Of a stretch of DNA of 50,481 nt, positions 34,313-44,210 are shown one piece after another. This DNA comes from Eggerthellaceae bacterium UBA5808 (GTDB lineage: Bacteria > Actinomycetota > Coriobacteriia > Coriobacteriales > Eggerthellaceae). Every line of letters begins with the position of its first letter. Position 1 is the stretch's first letter. Below the pieces are notes generated by a model. That model worked only from the letters and a program-made list of their open reading frames with translations, was not told where the DNA came from and searched no databases. A program made the position numbers and the translations under genes. The DNA is taken from positions 1 to 50,481 of the forward strand of contig DIDE01000042.1 of NCBI GenBank assembly GCA_002417975.1. The letters are read 5' to 3'.

Positions 34313-35233
34313 CTAGCACGCGAATCCAGCAGCATCCGCCATAAGAGCGAACATCTCATCCCATGAGGGAACATTAGACACACCTTCCACATTGAGCAGC
34401 ATTGTGGCATTCTCTACCGCCTGCGCGACGAGCATCCCCTGCCCTGTCATCGCATGACAACCGCATGCTTGAGCAGCCGCAATCAAAGCAGTCTCGCCAT
34501 GACCGTATACAACGTCATATACGAGCTGATCGGAACGAAGTACCGAAGTATCAAATGGAGCGGGATCATTCGCTTTCATGCCTAAAGGAGTCGCATCGAT
34601 AATGATATCTGCATTATGAAGCGCCTGAGCCGAGGTCGCATATCCTCCGCATCTAAACGTAACAGCCTCATATGCTTCCTTAAAGCTGAGTTGCCCCGAA
34701 CTTGATGCAGGAAGATCAACACTCGTATAGGCAAGATCTCGCCACGTGTCCGCAAGCTGTTGAAGTATCGACCGACTTCGATCGACGCTACGACCGATAA
34801 GCGATACCCGCTCTGCCCCAGCAAAAGCTGCGGCATACGCAATTGCACGCGAAGTCGGCCCTGTTCCGCATATAACAATATCAGCACCAGCAACTGGTCC
34901 ATAGATACGTTCAAGATCGCGGATGCACCCCGTACCGTCAGTTTCAAACCCGACAAGCACACCCGATCGATTCACCAGCATATTAACGCCAGCTGCGATT
35001 TTGGCACTCGCAGCACGCGTTTGAGCACATTGATACGCATTTGGCTTATAGGGCGTTGTTACATTAACCGCAAGATAGTCTTTACTTTGAAGAAATACGT
35101 CAGCCTGTGCAGAAGTATCAATATCCTTGAAATCATATGACCATGTAAGACCAAGATCATGAAAAAGTTTGTTGTACATCACTGGAGATTTTGAATGACC
35201 TACAGGATGACCGACAATATAGAGATGTTGCAT
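34313..35233 (-). CDS. aroE: Shikimate dehydrogenase
   Basis: NADPH-dependent reduction of 3-dehydroshikimate. N-terminal IVGHPVGHSKSPVMYNKLFHDLGL, catalytic Lys in VNVTTPYKPNA, catalytic Asp in GFETDGTG, the nucleotide loop VICGTGPTSRAIAYAAAFAGAERVSLIGRS, and the C-terminal DATPLGM and DVVYG. The nucleotide loop is GTGPTSRA rather than GAGGAARA, which is a mild departure. I start at the ATG at 35233, one base inside the yqeG stop; a TTG three bases earlier is also open. Length 306. Substrate specificity (shikimate rather than quinate) is assumed from the aroB/aroC/aroQ neighbours. Confidence 0.94.
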   Translation of the reverse strand: MQHLYIVGHPVGHSKSPVMYNKLFHDLGLTWSYDFKDIDTSAQADVFLQSKDYLAVNVTTPYKPNAYQCAQTRAASAKIAAGVNMLVNRSGVLVGFETDGTGCIRDLERIYGPVAGADIVICGTGPTSRAIAYAAAFAGAERVSLIGRSVDRSRSILQQLADTWRDLAYTSVDLPASSSGQLSFKEAYEAVTFRCGGYATSAQALHNADIIIDATPLGMKANDPAPFDTSVLRSDQLVYDVVYGHGETALIAAAQACGCHAMTGQGMLVAQAVENATMLLNVEGVSNVPSWDEMFALMADAAGFAC

Positions 35234-35808
35234 CAATGAATGTCCTCCGATCGTACAGCGTTATCTCCCGCAGAAAGCGCACCTTCGGGGGTACGCTCGC
35301 CCAGCATGGTATGTTCAAGAGAACGCAGCATCTGCGTATGCCAAAGGTCTTGTTCAACAAGCGGGCAAACGAGATAGGCTTTCATACCAAGCATATGGGC
35401 ACCGAGAATATCGGTCGCAATTTGATCTCCGATGACAAGCGTCGTTGCGCTTCGTGCACCAATCTTTCCGCGAGCTGCCATAAACCCATGCGGAAGAGGC
35501 TTAAGCGCTTTGCCAACAATAGGAATTGAAAGTTCGTCGGCAATACTATGCACATTACTATGCCAGTTATTCGAAACAAGACACAGAGAAAGTCCCGCAT
35601 TACGCGCCTGGGAAAGCCACAAACGCACATCACGGGGAACATCATGTGATTGGCGCGATAACACGGTATTGTCTACATCGAGCAGCACATGGGTAAACCC
35701 AAGAGCACATATATCCTTAGCAATCGATATACGCGATATACGTGCAAAATAACGCTCCGGAGTCAGAAGAGACACAACGACCAACCGCCTTTCCAACGAT
35801 GCAAGCAT
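35233..35808 (-). CDS. yqeG: YqeG-family HAD phosphatase
   Basis: A 191-residue HAD-superfamily IIIA protein. The nucleophile motif is VLLDVDNTVL, motif II is LCLVSNNW, the lysine motif is GKALKPLPHGF, and motif IV is LVIGDQIATDILGAHMLGM. YqeG-type proteins are usually found beside aroE and the yqgF-mltG-alaS genes in Gram-positive bacteria, as here. They are thought to be phosphatidylglycerophosphatase-like or small-phosphoester phosphatases; the substrate cannot be read from the sequence. The last 25 residues are acidic and variable. Confidence 0.9.
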   Translation of the reverse strand: MLASLERRLVVVSLLTPERYFARISRISIAKDICALGFTHVLLDVDNTVLSRQSHDVPRDVRLWLSQARNAGLSLCLVSNNWHSNVHSIADELSIPIVGKALKPLPHGFMAARGKIGARSATTLVIGDQIATDILGAHMLGMKAYLVCPLVEQDLWHTQMLRSLEHTMLGERTPEGALSAGDNAVRSEDIH

Positions 35809-35871
35809 GTATGCATCACTACGTGTATGGAAGAGTATTGACGTTTATAAGAACAGATGACGCCTTAAGCT

Positions 35872-37020
35872 CTACGAAGCAAGTGTTCCGCCGATTGCGT
35901 CCTGATGTTCCTCATAGGTCTGACTAAATTGATAGTTCATTGATCCGTCATCATTTTTGGAAAAATAGAAATACAAATAATCAGTTGAAGCAGGAGAACA
36001 GACGGCCTTAAGAGAATCGAGCCCTGGCGAGCAAATTGGCCCCGCCGGTAACCCTGGATTGAGATACGTATTGTACGGACTGTCGATCGAGAGATCATCA
36101 GGTGTGGGGTCGCCCTTAATAACGTAAGCAATCGTTGCATCGCTCTGCAAGTTCATTCCCTGAGCAAGACGATTATAGAAGACTGACGCAACTGTTGAAC
36201 GATTATCAGATGAAGCTTCCTTCTCAACAATTGATGCAAGTTTCAGCGTATCGTAGTCAGAAAGTCCTTTTGAACGCGGGTACGTGTAATCAAGTGAACT
36301 TATCTCAGAAGCGTACTGTGACAACATACTACGTATGACACTGTCGGCCGTATCACCACTTGAAATCTTGTACGTCTTGGGGAATAAAAACCCTTCGAGC
36401 GAATTATCGTATGCATCAGCGACAAACGGATAGCTATCTACATATGCACTTGCATTGTGAGCAGCAGCCTTAAAGGAATCAGCCGTTATCGATCCGTTAT
36501 ACGCCTGCTCAACCGTCGAAGCTATCTGATCGAGTGTATAGCCCTCAGGAATCGTCATCGTAGAAACCGATGGGCCACTCGTAAGCTGACTGATAATATC
36601 ATTAACGCTTGTTCCCGCTGTGATCGTATAAGATCCTGGCTTTAAGCTTGTATCCGATCCCAAAGCCTGGACACGATTCGTAAATTCATTAATGTCTGAG
36701 ATAAGACCAGCTTGTTGGAGATCAGTAGCTATCTGTTTGGTAGAAGAACCTTCGTCAATAGTAATCGAGACCTGCGTTCCTGATGCAACCGTTGGCTGCT
36801 GAGATGAGCAACTCTGCGAGCAAGCACCTACAGCAATGCACACAATAATGAGAGCAATAACAACTGCAACAATAACGAGGATCGTCGGACCAGGTGTCTT
36901 TCGACGAGGCTGAATAAACGTTGTATCGTACGTACGAAACTGTCGCTCTCCACGAGCATGCGCTGAGCGCGCAGCACGCGTTGGGTGTGATGAATAAGTG
37001 ACTTGTCTCCGAAACGGCAT
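35872..37020 (-). CDS. mltG: MltG, endolytic murein transglycosylase (YceG-like)
   Basis: Membrane-anchored lytic transglycosylase that cuts nascent glycan strands and sets their length. A basic cytoplasmic tail of about 45 residues precedes one membrane span (ILVIVAVVIALIIVCIAVGACS). A LysM-like region follows (IDEGSSTKQIATDLQQAGLI and PEGYTLDQIASTVEQAY), then the catalytic YceG domain: FLFPKTYKI, LASIVEKEASSDN with the catalytic Glu, LQSDATIAYV, and SPYNTYLNPGLPAGPICSPGLDSLKA. Length 382 is normal. Three bases separate it from yqgF, the usual alaS-yqgF-mltG order. Confidence 0.95.
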   Translation of the reverse strand: MPFRRQVTYSSHPTRAARSAHARGERQFRTYDTTFIQPRRKTPGPTILVIVAVVIALIIVCIAVGACSQSCSSQQPTVASGTQVSITIDEGSSTKQIATDLQQAGLISDINEFTNRVQALGSDTSLKPGSYTITAGTSVNDIISQLTSGPSVSTMTIPEGYTLDQIASTVEQAYNGSITADSFKAAAHNASAYVDSYPFVADAYDNSLEGFLFPKTYKISSGDTADSVIRSMLSQYASEISSLDYTYPRSKGLSDYDTLKLASIVEKEASSDNRSTVASVFYNRLAQGMNLQSDATIAYVIKGDPTPDDLSIDSPYNTYLNPGLPAGPICSPGLDSLKAVCSPASTDYLYFYFSKNDDGSMNYQFSQTYEEHQDAIGGTLAS

Positions 37021-37023
37021 GAA

Positions 37024-37458
37024 CTATTCCTTCCCATCCTGCGGCGTAGCTCTTTGTGCATCGAGCCATACTTGTAAAAAGAGGCTCGCAGCTATCATAT
37101 CGACTTTGCCACGCATCTCTTTTTCGGCATAACCCTTTTCACGCAAAATACGTTTTGCCTCTTGTGAACTTAAACGTTCATCAACAAATTCAAGAGGCAG
37201 ATCACAGGCGTTCGCAATCTTTGTTGCAGCACTGCGAATACGCGCCGCCTGAGGACCTTCCTTGCCTGACATGGTATAAGGAAGACCCGATACAAGCAAA
37301 TCAGGTTCCCAGTCTTGTATCAATCGTTTAAATGAAGGCGCACGCTGAATAACATCACGCGTGGGAAGCACACATACAGGACTCGCTACACGACCATCGG
37401 GATCACTTATCGCAATCCCGCATCGAGTCGATCCGATATCAAGCGCCAAGGCTCTCAT
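37024..37458 (-). CDS. yqgF: YqgF/RuvX, pre-16S rRNA nuclease (RNase H fold)
   Basis: A 144-residue RNase H-like protein. LALDIGSTRCGIAISD with the first catalytic Asp, the GLPYTMSGKEGPQA motif, FVDERLSSQEA with the second acidic residue, and GKVDMIAASLFLQVWLD with the third are all visible. Family members trim the 5' end of 16S rRNA and are named as putative Holliday junction resolvases. Three bases after alaS and three before mltG, so clearly in the same operon. Confidence 0.95.
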   Translation of the reverse strand: MRALALDIGSTRCGIAISDPDGRVASPVCVLPTRDVIQRAPSFKRLIQDWEPDLLVSGLPYTMSGKEGPQAARIRSAATKIANACDLPLEFVDERLSSQEAKRILREKGYAEKEMRGKVDMIAASLFLQVWLDAQRATPQDGKE

Positions 37459-37461
37459 TAG

Positions 37462-40101
37462 TTATAGAAGCATCTTCTTAGCTTGTTCCAATGCGGCATC
37501 TATACCTTCGACGCTCTTGCCGCCAGCCTGTGCCATTGTCGGCTTTCCACCACCGCCGCCTTTGATGCAAGAAGAAATCGACTTAATGATTGATCCCGCA
37601 TGAAAGCCTGCCGCAACTGCTTCATCTGATCCCGCAGCCATAATCAACGGCGTTCCATTGTTATCTCCAGCAAGAACGCATGCTCCAGCCGAAGTGAGAC
37701 GTGGACGTATAATATCCCACAAATTGCGCAGTCCACCAGCGTCGACTCCATCGCTGCGCATAATCACAATTGGATAACCGTCATGTGCCGTAAATGTTAC
37801 CTTATCAAGAACGCGTGCAAGATCGCCAGCAACAGCAACACGCTTGTTACGCTTCATCTTTGTCTGCAGATCCTTGAGCTGATCAAGAGATGCAGCAGTA
37901 CGTTCATCAACATCAAACAGAGGAACACGCAAAACATCAGCGGTATTGCGTAATTCTGTCTCGATGCGATTTACATATGCGAGTGCATCAAAGCTTGTTA
38001 CTGCCTCGATACGTCGAACATTCGCACCAACAGACGATTCAGACGTGATCTTAATCAGTCCAATTTCACTCGTCTGAGCTACATGCATGCCGCCGCACAG
38101 CTCGCGAGAGAATCCATCCATATCAACAACGCGAACACGATCTCCGTACTTTTCGCCAAAGAGCGCCGTAACACCCGATGCACGTGCTTCATCAAGACCA
38201 GTCTCGTACGTAGTAACCGTATGGTTTTCCATAATCTTACGATTCGCGAGACCCTCAACTGCACAGATTTGATCGCGCGTTACACTCTCAAAATGAGTGA
38301 AGTCAAAGCGAAGACGATCTGGAGCAACATAGCTGCCTGCTTGACGAACATGATCGCCCAAAACTTGGCGCAACGCCCAGTGCAAAATATGCGTCGCACT
38401 ATGATTGCGACGAATACGAGCACGACGAGGCGCATCTACGATCGCACGCACACCATCTCCAACATGAATAGCACCTGAAGTAACCGTTACATGATGTACG
38501 ACAAGACCTTTTTCAGGAGCCTTGGTATCCGTAACCGTAAGCTGCGCATCAGAGCCCATCATGGTGCCAATATCCCCGATTTCGCCACCCATTTCTGCAT
38601 AGAACGGTGTCTTATCACAAATTACACCGCCAGCCTCGCCAGCATTCAGCACGTCAACGCGCTCTCCATCGTGGAGTAAAGCGCGAACGCACACATCGGC
38701 ATCATCGTGGTCATAGCCGATAAATTCAGTGGCACCAACTGCCTCAAGGATAGCCGACATGGAACCATCGTAAGTCGACCATGCAGCATCAGCATCATGC
38801 GCCGTCGCACGACGAGCACGATCGCGCTGCTGATCCATGCAACGATCGAATGCTGCTTTATCAACCGTCACCTGCTCTTCGGCACAAATATCTGCCGTTA
38901 CCTCAAACGGGAAACCATACGTATCATGCAAGGTAAACGCTGTTTCACCAGAGAGTACCGTTCCATCCATTTCGTCGAGTGCCTGCGAAAGGTACGCACG
39001 TCCTTGGTGAAGTGTCGCACCAAAGCGAGCTTCTTCTGAATCAACAACGCGATCAATTAGCTCGCGATTCTCCTGCAATTCGTGATATTGATCGCCCATA
39101 ACTTTGACGATCTCTTCGATATAGTGACCCAGGAAAGAACCTTCGATACCTAGAAGGTGACCTTTCATCACCGCACGACGGATGAGGCGGCGGAGTACAT
39201 AGCCACGCCCCTCATTTGAAGGGAGAATACCATCCGCAACCATAAATGCCACTGATCGCGTATGATCAGCCATAATGCGCAATGATTTATCAACTGCATC
39301 GTCGCTACCATAGACACGACCTGACAGCTTTTCGCCCACAGCCACGAGACCACGCAACACATCAGTATCAAAATTGCTTTGGACGCCTTGCATGATTGCT
39401 GCGATACGCTCGAGACCCATGCCCGTATCAATATTCTTTTTTGGCAGTGGTACCAACGATCCGTCTTCCTGCGCATCATATTGAGTGAATACGCAGTTCC
39501 AATACTCGAGGAAACGATCGCAATCACATCCTGGGGCACAATCAGGATCGCCACAGCCAACCTCAACACCCTGGTCATAATAGAGTTCAGAACAAGGGCC
39601 ACAAGGGCCGGTCGGTCCCGCACGCCAGAAGTTATCCTCTTCGCCCATACGCGAAATATGGTCTTCAGCTACACCAAGATCTTTCCAAATTTCGATTGTC
39701 TCGTCATCGTCCTCAAAAACGGTAAAGTACAGTCGTTCGATAGGAAGTTCGAGTACCTTAGTGGAAAATTCAAGAGCCCAGGCACACATCTCTTTCTTAA
39801 AATATGCACCAAAACTAAAATTACCCATCATTTCAAAGAAGCTCAGATGGCGACCGTCAGTGCCAATTAAATCAATATCATTCGTACGAACACATTTCTG
39901 TGCAGTAGTTGCTCCAATAAATGGAGCATCCAAATGCTTCTGCTGAAGAAAATAGGGTTTGAACTGGACCATACCCGCACTCGTGAGCAGCAGACTCGGA
40001 TCGTCTGGGACGAGCGAAGACGAAGCCATGCGTTTGCACCCCTTCTCTTCGAAGAAGCGTAGGTATTTCTCACGAATTTCAGCAGTTGTCATATAATGCA
40101 T
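37462..40101 (-). CDS. alaS: Alanyl-tRNA synthetase
   Basis: Class II synthetase. N-terminal MTTAEIREKYLRFFEEKGCKRMASSSLVPDDPSLLLTSAGMVQFKPYFL and AQKCVRTNDIDLIGTDGRHLSFFEMMGNFSFGAYFK are the aminoacylation core. The editing domain has HSATHILHWALRQVLG and ELCGGMHV (zinc residues), and the C-Ala domain ends with KGGGGGKPTMAQAGG. I start at the ATG at 40101 (GAAAG 8 bases upstream), giving 879 residues; a GTG at 40146 is open upstream and an ATG at 40092 downstream. A 144-base gap separates it from the AI-2E permease gene. That gap is too short for a T-box. Confidence 0.97.
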   Translation of the reverse strand: MHYMTTAEIREKYLRFFEEKGCKRMASSSLVPDDPSLLLTSAGMVQFKPYFLQQKHLDAPFIGATTAQKCVRTNDIDLIGTDGRHLSFFEMMGNFSFGAYFKKEMCAWALEFSTKVLELPIERLYFTVFEDDDETIEIWKDLGVAEDHISRMGEEDNFWRAGPTGPCGPCSELYYDQGVEVGCGDPDCAPGCDCDRFLEYWNCVFTQYDAQEDGSLVPLPKKNIDTGMGLERIAAIMQGVQSNFDTDVLRGLVAVGEKLSGRVYGSDDAVDKSLRIMADHTRSVAFMVADGILPSNEGRGYVLRRLIRRAVMKGHLLGIEGSFLGHYIEEIVKVMGDQYHELQENRELIDRVVDSEEARFGATLHQGRAYLSQALDEMDGTVLSGETAFTLHDTYGFPFEVTADICAEEQVTVDKAAFDRCMDQQRDRARRATAHDADAAWSTYDGSMSAILEAVGATEFIGYDHDDADVCVRALLHDGERVDVLNAGEAGGVICDKTPFYAEMGGEIGDIGTMMGSDAQLTVTDTKAPEKGLVVHHVTVTSGAIHVGDGVRAIVDAPRRARIRRNHSATHILHWALRQVLGDHVRQAGSYVAPDRLRFDFTHFESVTRDQICAVEGLANRKIMENHTVTTYETGLDEARASGVTALFGEKYGDRVRVVDMDGFSRELCGGMHVAQTSEIGLIKITSESSVGANVRRIEAVTSFDALAYVNRIETELRNTADVLRVPLFDVDERTAASLDQLKDLQTKMKRNKRVAVAGDLARVLDKVTFTAHDGYPIVIMRSDGVDAGGLRNLWDIIRPRLTSAGACVLAGDNNGTPLIMAAGSDEAVAAGFHAGSIIKSISSCIKGGGGGKPTMAQAGGKSVEGIDAALEQAKKMLL

Positions 40102-40245
40102 TACATAATCTTTCTCAAAAGGGTTTCGCGAGCGTAATTTTACCACGATAGTCTGCAGTGTGGACTATATCCCACGAACAACGGCGATCAAGTACAACAT
40201 ATATTCACTTCAAATAGGTCTAAAGCACTACGTGCTAGAGATAGA

Positions 40246-41724
40246 TCATCGATGATCGGCTGCATCATCGTTATGCGTAACATTCTCTAAATCAGTAGTC
40301 CGCTCATTCAAAGAAGCGCTGTGCTTGTCTGTCGATGAAATAGAAGATGCGTTCGTGGCTTCATCCGGCATTGCCTCATCAGAAGTAGCTCGTTCGGTCG
40401 AAATCCGCGAAAGCGAACCCGCAGCTCGACGAGCATGACGGGCAGCATCAGCCTTAATGCGCCGGGCAAGCATTTCGGGATGCGGCGATATTGCATCCTT
40501 AGCAGGATCAGGCACGTCACTTTGATTTGGAACACCTTTAAAGAAAACACCGTCGGTCGCCACAAGATGACGTCCCGTCTTCTTTTCAAAGTAGTATACA
40601 AAGAGAGCCTTACCCACTGCTGCCGCAGGAATCGATAGAAGCATGCCGACTAAGCTGCCAACAAAACCACTCATCGCACCACCAACAGCTGCACCAATCA
40701 TCATTGCAATAATGACAAGAGCTGGATGGACATCAACTGAATCAGCCATAATCTTAGGAGAAACAAACGTGTATACAAACTGCTGAATTGCAATCGTTAT
40801 CACTAAGGCAAATAATGCAATCCACGGGCTTACAAAAATTGCTGCAAATGCAGCAGCAGCTCCACCAAGCCATGGACCCACAATAGGGATAATGTTCAGC
40901 AGTCCGCATATAATGCCAAAAGCAATTGAGTTTGGAATGCCTAAAATACCAAAGGCAATCGTGCAACCCACCGCAATAACAAAGCATTGAATAAGTGTGC
41001 CACGTATATACCCACCCATAATCCGCGTAAATGTTACGTGAAGAAAACGAGCATCCTCTTTGTTACGCTCAGGAATGAGGCGTTTTGTTTCACGCCCGAT
41101 AGCAGGGAGCTCCATAAGAATCCAAAAGGCAACAACAAGAGCAAAACCAATGACCATTCCTGTATTAGCAATCGCACTGCCCATATCAACGATATTGTTC
41201 GCTCCTGCACGCGCAGCATTTCCCACTGCTTCGCTTGCCGAATCCGTTGCACTCGTAATCCAGCCTTGGACTGTCGAATTCTGCAAAATGGATTGATACT
41301 GATCCATCAGACTATGAACATAATCAGAAATCTGTTGAAACAGCGAAGGTAAGTTTGCCACAAGATCCTGGAACTGATCGCCAATACCAAAAATTGGCGA
41401 GGACATAAGAAGAATGATGAGAAGCATAACAATTACCATGCCCACATAGGCAATTGCGGTCCCAGCAAAACGCGAAATCCCTCGGCGCTCCATCGCATTC
41501 ACGGGTGACCGAAGAACAAAAACAATAATGCATGTCCAAATCAAAATACCTACAGGCACAGCAAGGATATGCATGACAATGCCCAAAACGTATATCAGAA
41601 TAGCAGCACCAATAAGCGTCCATGTCGTGAGCGCACGGCGTTTCCAAACAGCTACTTTCGTTGACCGCCGAAGTGCATCATCATCAGCCGATGTAGAAGA
41701 AGTCCGTTGAGACTGCTTAGGCAT
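40246..41724 (-). CDS. AI-2E/PerM-family membrane protein
   Basis: A 492-residue polytopic protein of the PerM (AI-2E exporter-like) family. An N-terminal pair of spans (WTLIGAAILIYVLGIVMHILAVPVGILIWTCIIVFVLRSPV) leads to RRGISRFAGTAIAYVGMV. An extracytoplasmic loop follows (FQDLVANLPSLFQQISDYVHSLMDQYQSIL), then the conserved FGIICGLLNIIPIVGPWLGGAAA and VSPKIMADSVDVHPALVIIAMMIGAAVGGAMSGFVGSLVGMLLSIPAAAVGKA. The last 100 residues are a charged, probably disordered cytoplasmic tail that is not part of the family. Signal export is not proven for most members. One-base overlap with the DUF948 gene. Confidence 0.88.
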   Translation of the reverse strand: MPKQSQRTSSTSADDDALRRSTKVAVWKRRALTTWTLIGAAILIYVLGIVMHILAVPVGILIWTCIIVFVLRSPVNAMERRGISRFAGTAIAYVGMVIVMLLIILLMSSPIFGIGDQFQDLVANLPSLFQQISDYVHSLMDQYQSILQNSTVQGWITSATDSASEAVGNAARAGANNIVDMGSAIANTGMVIGFALVVAFWILMELPAIGRETKRLIPERNKEDARFLHVTFTRIMGGYIRGTLIQCFVIAVGCTIAFGILGIPNSIAFGIICGLLNIIPIVGPWLGGAAAAFAAIFVSPWIALFALVITIAIQQFVYTFVSPKIMADSVDVHPALVIIAMMIGAAVGGAMSGFVGSLVGMLLSIPAAAVGKALFVYYFEKKTGRHLVATDGVFFKGVPNQSDVPDPAKDAISPHPEMLARRIKADAARHARRAAGSLSRISTERATSDEAMPDEATNASSISSTDKHSASLNERTTDLENVTHNDDAADHR

Positions 41725-42563
41725 TACTCAGCCGATCGATCTTCGGAATTATCCTTGATATCAGTCGTATGCTGATGATCAGCATAGCGACGCGTTGCGT
41801 AGATCGATCCGTCTGCATGGGAAGATCCCGAAGCATGACGCGGTTTCATCTGCGCATGATTAAATACCGAATCTTGAGGAGCAGGATGAGAAGAAGCTGC
41901 ATCAGAATCATTTCGATACGTGTAATACGATGCGTCAGAATGTGCCGGCGTATGGGAATCCTCAGTTGTATGCGGTGCATCCTCGGTAGGTTTTACTGAC
42001 GAAATTACACTTTTAAGCTGAGCAGATACATCCTTTACCGCATCTTCCTTGGTCACGTGTGACTGTTCACGCGGATGAGATGCCTCTCGAGAACTCCGAG
42101 CAGAGCGTTCTTTTTCGTTTTGACGTGCAGCCAAGAGCTGAGATTCCTCGCTTGCATGCTTTCCGCCTATCAGCGAATGAACTTTGCCCGACACCGATTC
42201 CACCAATTTTGCTGGAGCAGACGCTGCATTGCTAATCGCATCGGTTGCACCAGAAACAGAATCAGTAACATCTCCGACGTCTTCAAGAATCTGGTCGACA
42301 CGCATTAATTCAAGATTTGCTGCATCAACAGTCAATGAGATACGGTCGACAAGTGGATCAACCTTTTTAATCGCTGGCTGAAGATCATTAGTAAGTTGCT
42401 CCACATGATCAAGCGTTGGCGTAAGCTGCTTTTGTAATTCCTCGACGGTATTACGCGTTTTTCTTACCGTCATCACTGTTTCGATGAGCAGCCAAATCAA
42501 TGCGACAATGGCACATACAATAACAATCGGCAACACGATATTGGAAAGAACGGAACTATCCAT
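41724..42563 (-). CDS. DUF948-containing membrane-anchored protein
   Basis: One N-terminal span (NIVLPIVIVCAIVALIWLLIETVMTV), then a DUF948-type coiled coil (RKTRNTVEELQKQLTPTLDHVEQLTNDLQPAIKKVDPLVDRISLTVDAANLELMRVDQILEDVGDVTDSVSGATDAISNA). From about residue 130 the rest is Ser/His/Asp-rich low-complexity sequence. Such proteins commonly sit beside alaS and the PerM-type permease in Actinomycetota, but no function is established. It directly precedes the permease in transcription, with a one-base overlap, so they may work together at the membrane. Confidence 0.85.
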   Translation of the reverse strand: MDSSVLSNIVLPIVIVCAIVALIWLLIETVMTVRKTRNTVEELQKQLTPTLDHVEQLTNDLQPAIKKVDPLVDRISLTVDAANLELMRVDQILEDVGDVTDSVSGATDAISNAASAPAKLVESVSGKVHSLIGGKHASEESQLLAARQNEKERSARSSREASHPREQSHVTKEDAVKDVSAQLKSVISSVKPTEDAPHTTEDSHTPAHSDASYYTYRNDSDAASSHPAPQDSVFNHAQMKPRHASGSSHADGSIYATRRYADHQHTTDIKDNSEDRSAE

Positions 42564-42658
42564 GCACGGATCCCTTCTACTGTTTCATCTCTACAATGGG
42601 CTCTCTCCGCATACAATTGCTTTGCATTGAAAGTCATTCTTGTTATGACTGGATTCTA

Positions 42659-43978
42659 TCACGTCAAGCCCTCACCACGATCACGTTTCACGGCATTCAC
42701 GCGATAAGCTTCCCATCCACGCTCAGAAGACTCGTAAAATCGAGCACCTTCAAGACCATCAGGAAGGTACTGCTGTTTAACCCAACCGCTCGGATAATCA
42801 TGCGGATATAAATAGGTGCCATACGTTTCTGACCCTGGTCGATGCCGATCACGTAGATGGTCAGGAACGGCACGAGCGGGACCATGGCGCACCTCATCAA
42901 GCGCAGCGTCAATGCCTGCTTCGACCGCATGCGATTTTGGCGCAAGAGCTATATAGGTTGCTGCCTGAGCAAGATTAATGCGACATTCTGGATAACCAAT
43001 AACCTCCGCCGACTTAAATGCAGCAGCTGCAATCGTTAGCGCCTGAGGATCAGCATTACCCACATCCTCCGAAGCAGCGATCATCATGCGTCGCGCGATA
43101 AAACGAGGATCTTCACCACCATCAATCATTCGAGCTAACCAATACAGTGCAGCATTTGGATCTGATCCGCGCATCGACTTAATAAAGGCAGATATGATGT
43201 CGTAGTGCATGTCTTTATTTTTGTCATAGGGCAAATTACGTGACGGCGTTGCCGTTGTTACAAGATCCTCCGTTATCACTGCAGGGTTATCGACCGTGCC
43301 AGGATCAATCAACGTTGCAGCAAGCTCAAGCGTCGTTAAAGCATTGCGGCCATCGCCACCCGACAGCGTGACAATAGCACTACGAGCAGCATCTTCGATC
43401 CGATACGTTCCGCCAAATCCACGCTCATCCTTTAAAGCAGCATCAACCATCGATGCAATATCCTCGTCCGATAGCGCATGAAGCATAACAACACGACTGC
43501 GTGAGAGCAACGCAGCATTAACCTCAAAGAATGGATTTTCTGTCGTAGCGCCTACAAGTACGACAATTCGATCTTCGACCGCATGAAGCAGAGCATCCTG
43601 CTGGTTACGATTAAAACGATGAATTTCGTCAACAAACAAAATAGTACGCAGACTTTGCAAGGTAAGTCGTTTTTCTGCCGCCGTGATTTCTCTACGCAAG
43701 TCGGCAACCGTGCCGCCAACAGCGGACACTTCGACAAATGTCGCTTTGGTTGACTCAGCTATGATATGAGCGATTGACGTCTTACCTGTTCCAGCTGGAC
43801 CATATAGGATCACGCTCGATACGCGATCGTGCTCAATCGCTGCACGCAGCCAGCTCCCCGACCCAATAGCTTCTTCTTGTCCATAAAGCTCATCGAGCGT
43901 ACGAGGGCGCATGCGTACCGCAAGCGGCGCAACGTTATGGCGTGCTGTTGATTCTATTTCGCTAAAAAGATTGTCCAT
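42659..43978 (-). CDS. rarA: RarA/MgsA, replication-associated recombination AAA+ ATPase
   Basis: A clamp-loader-like AAA+ protein acting at stalled replication forks. Seen: LAVRMRPRTLDELYGQEEAIGSGSWLRAAIEHDRVSSVILYGPAGTGKTSIA (Walker A GPAGTGKTS), Walker B FVDEIHRFNRNQQDALLHAVED, sensor 1 VGATTENPFFEVNAALLSRSRV, and the C-terminal SAFIKSMRGSDPNAALYWLARMIDGGEDPRFIARRMMIAASEDVGNADPQAL. The ATG at 43978 starts the conserved DNLF segment; six more residues are open upstream. Length 439. Starts the long operon toward alaS. A candidate 6S RNA lies 240 bases upstream on the other strand. Confidence 0.95.
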   Translation of the reverse strand: MDNLFSEIESTARHNVAPLAVRMRPRTLDELYGQEEAIGSGSWLRAAIEHDRVSSVILYGPAGTGKTSIAHIIAESTKATFVEVSAVGGTVADLRREITAAEKRLTLQSLRTILFVDEIHRFNRNQQDALLHAVEDRIVVLVGATTENPFFEVNAALLSRSRVVMLHALSDEDIASMVDAALKDERGFGGTYRIEDAARSAIVTLSGGDGRNALTTLELAATLIDPGTVDNPAVITEDLVTTATPSRNLPYDKNKDMHYDIISAFIKSMRGSDPNAALYWLARMIDGGEDPRFIARRMMIAASEDVGNADPQALTIAAAAFKSAEVIGYPECRINLAQAATYIALAPKSHAVEAGIDAALDEVRHGPARAVPDHLRDRHRPGSETYGTYLYPHDYPSGWVKQQYLPDGLEGARFYESSERGWEAYRVNAVKRDRGEGLT

Positions 43979-44154
43979 AGACGCACTGTAACACAACGAC
44001 GCAACGATCGATCAGCACGTTACTAATATGCTTGAAGCGCATAAAACAGTTTGTCACGACTGCCCATGATCGCTCATACGCCATTGACAAGGTACATGTA
44101 TTGATCAGACTTAGCACACACTGTTTTTCATTAAACCTAATGGTTGTCGATGCA

Positions 44155-44181
44155 TAAAAAAACTATCAGGTACGCATAGTC
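44155..44181 (-). terminator. Weak intrinsic terminator after the kinase gene
   Basis: On the minus strand ACTAT (plus 44176-44180) pairs with ATAGT (44162-44166) around a nine-base loop and is followed by a run of seven T. The stem has only one G-C pair, so it would be weak. It lies 150 bases after the kinase stop. Confidence 0.4.
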
Positions 44182-44210
44182 AAGTCTTTTCTTTTACCCA
44201 CTTTTATTCG

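Noticed and set aside
40102..40245. T-box leader before alaS
   Set aside because: Only 144 bases are available and no T-box consensus or antiterminator is seen; alaS is also read through from upstream genes.
42632..42650. Hairpin AGTCAT / ATGACT between the DUF948 gene and rarA
   Set aside because: A six-base stem without a T run; too weak to call a terminator.
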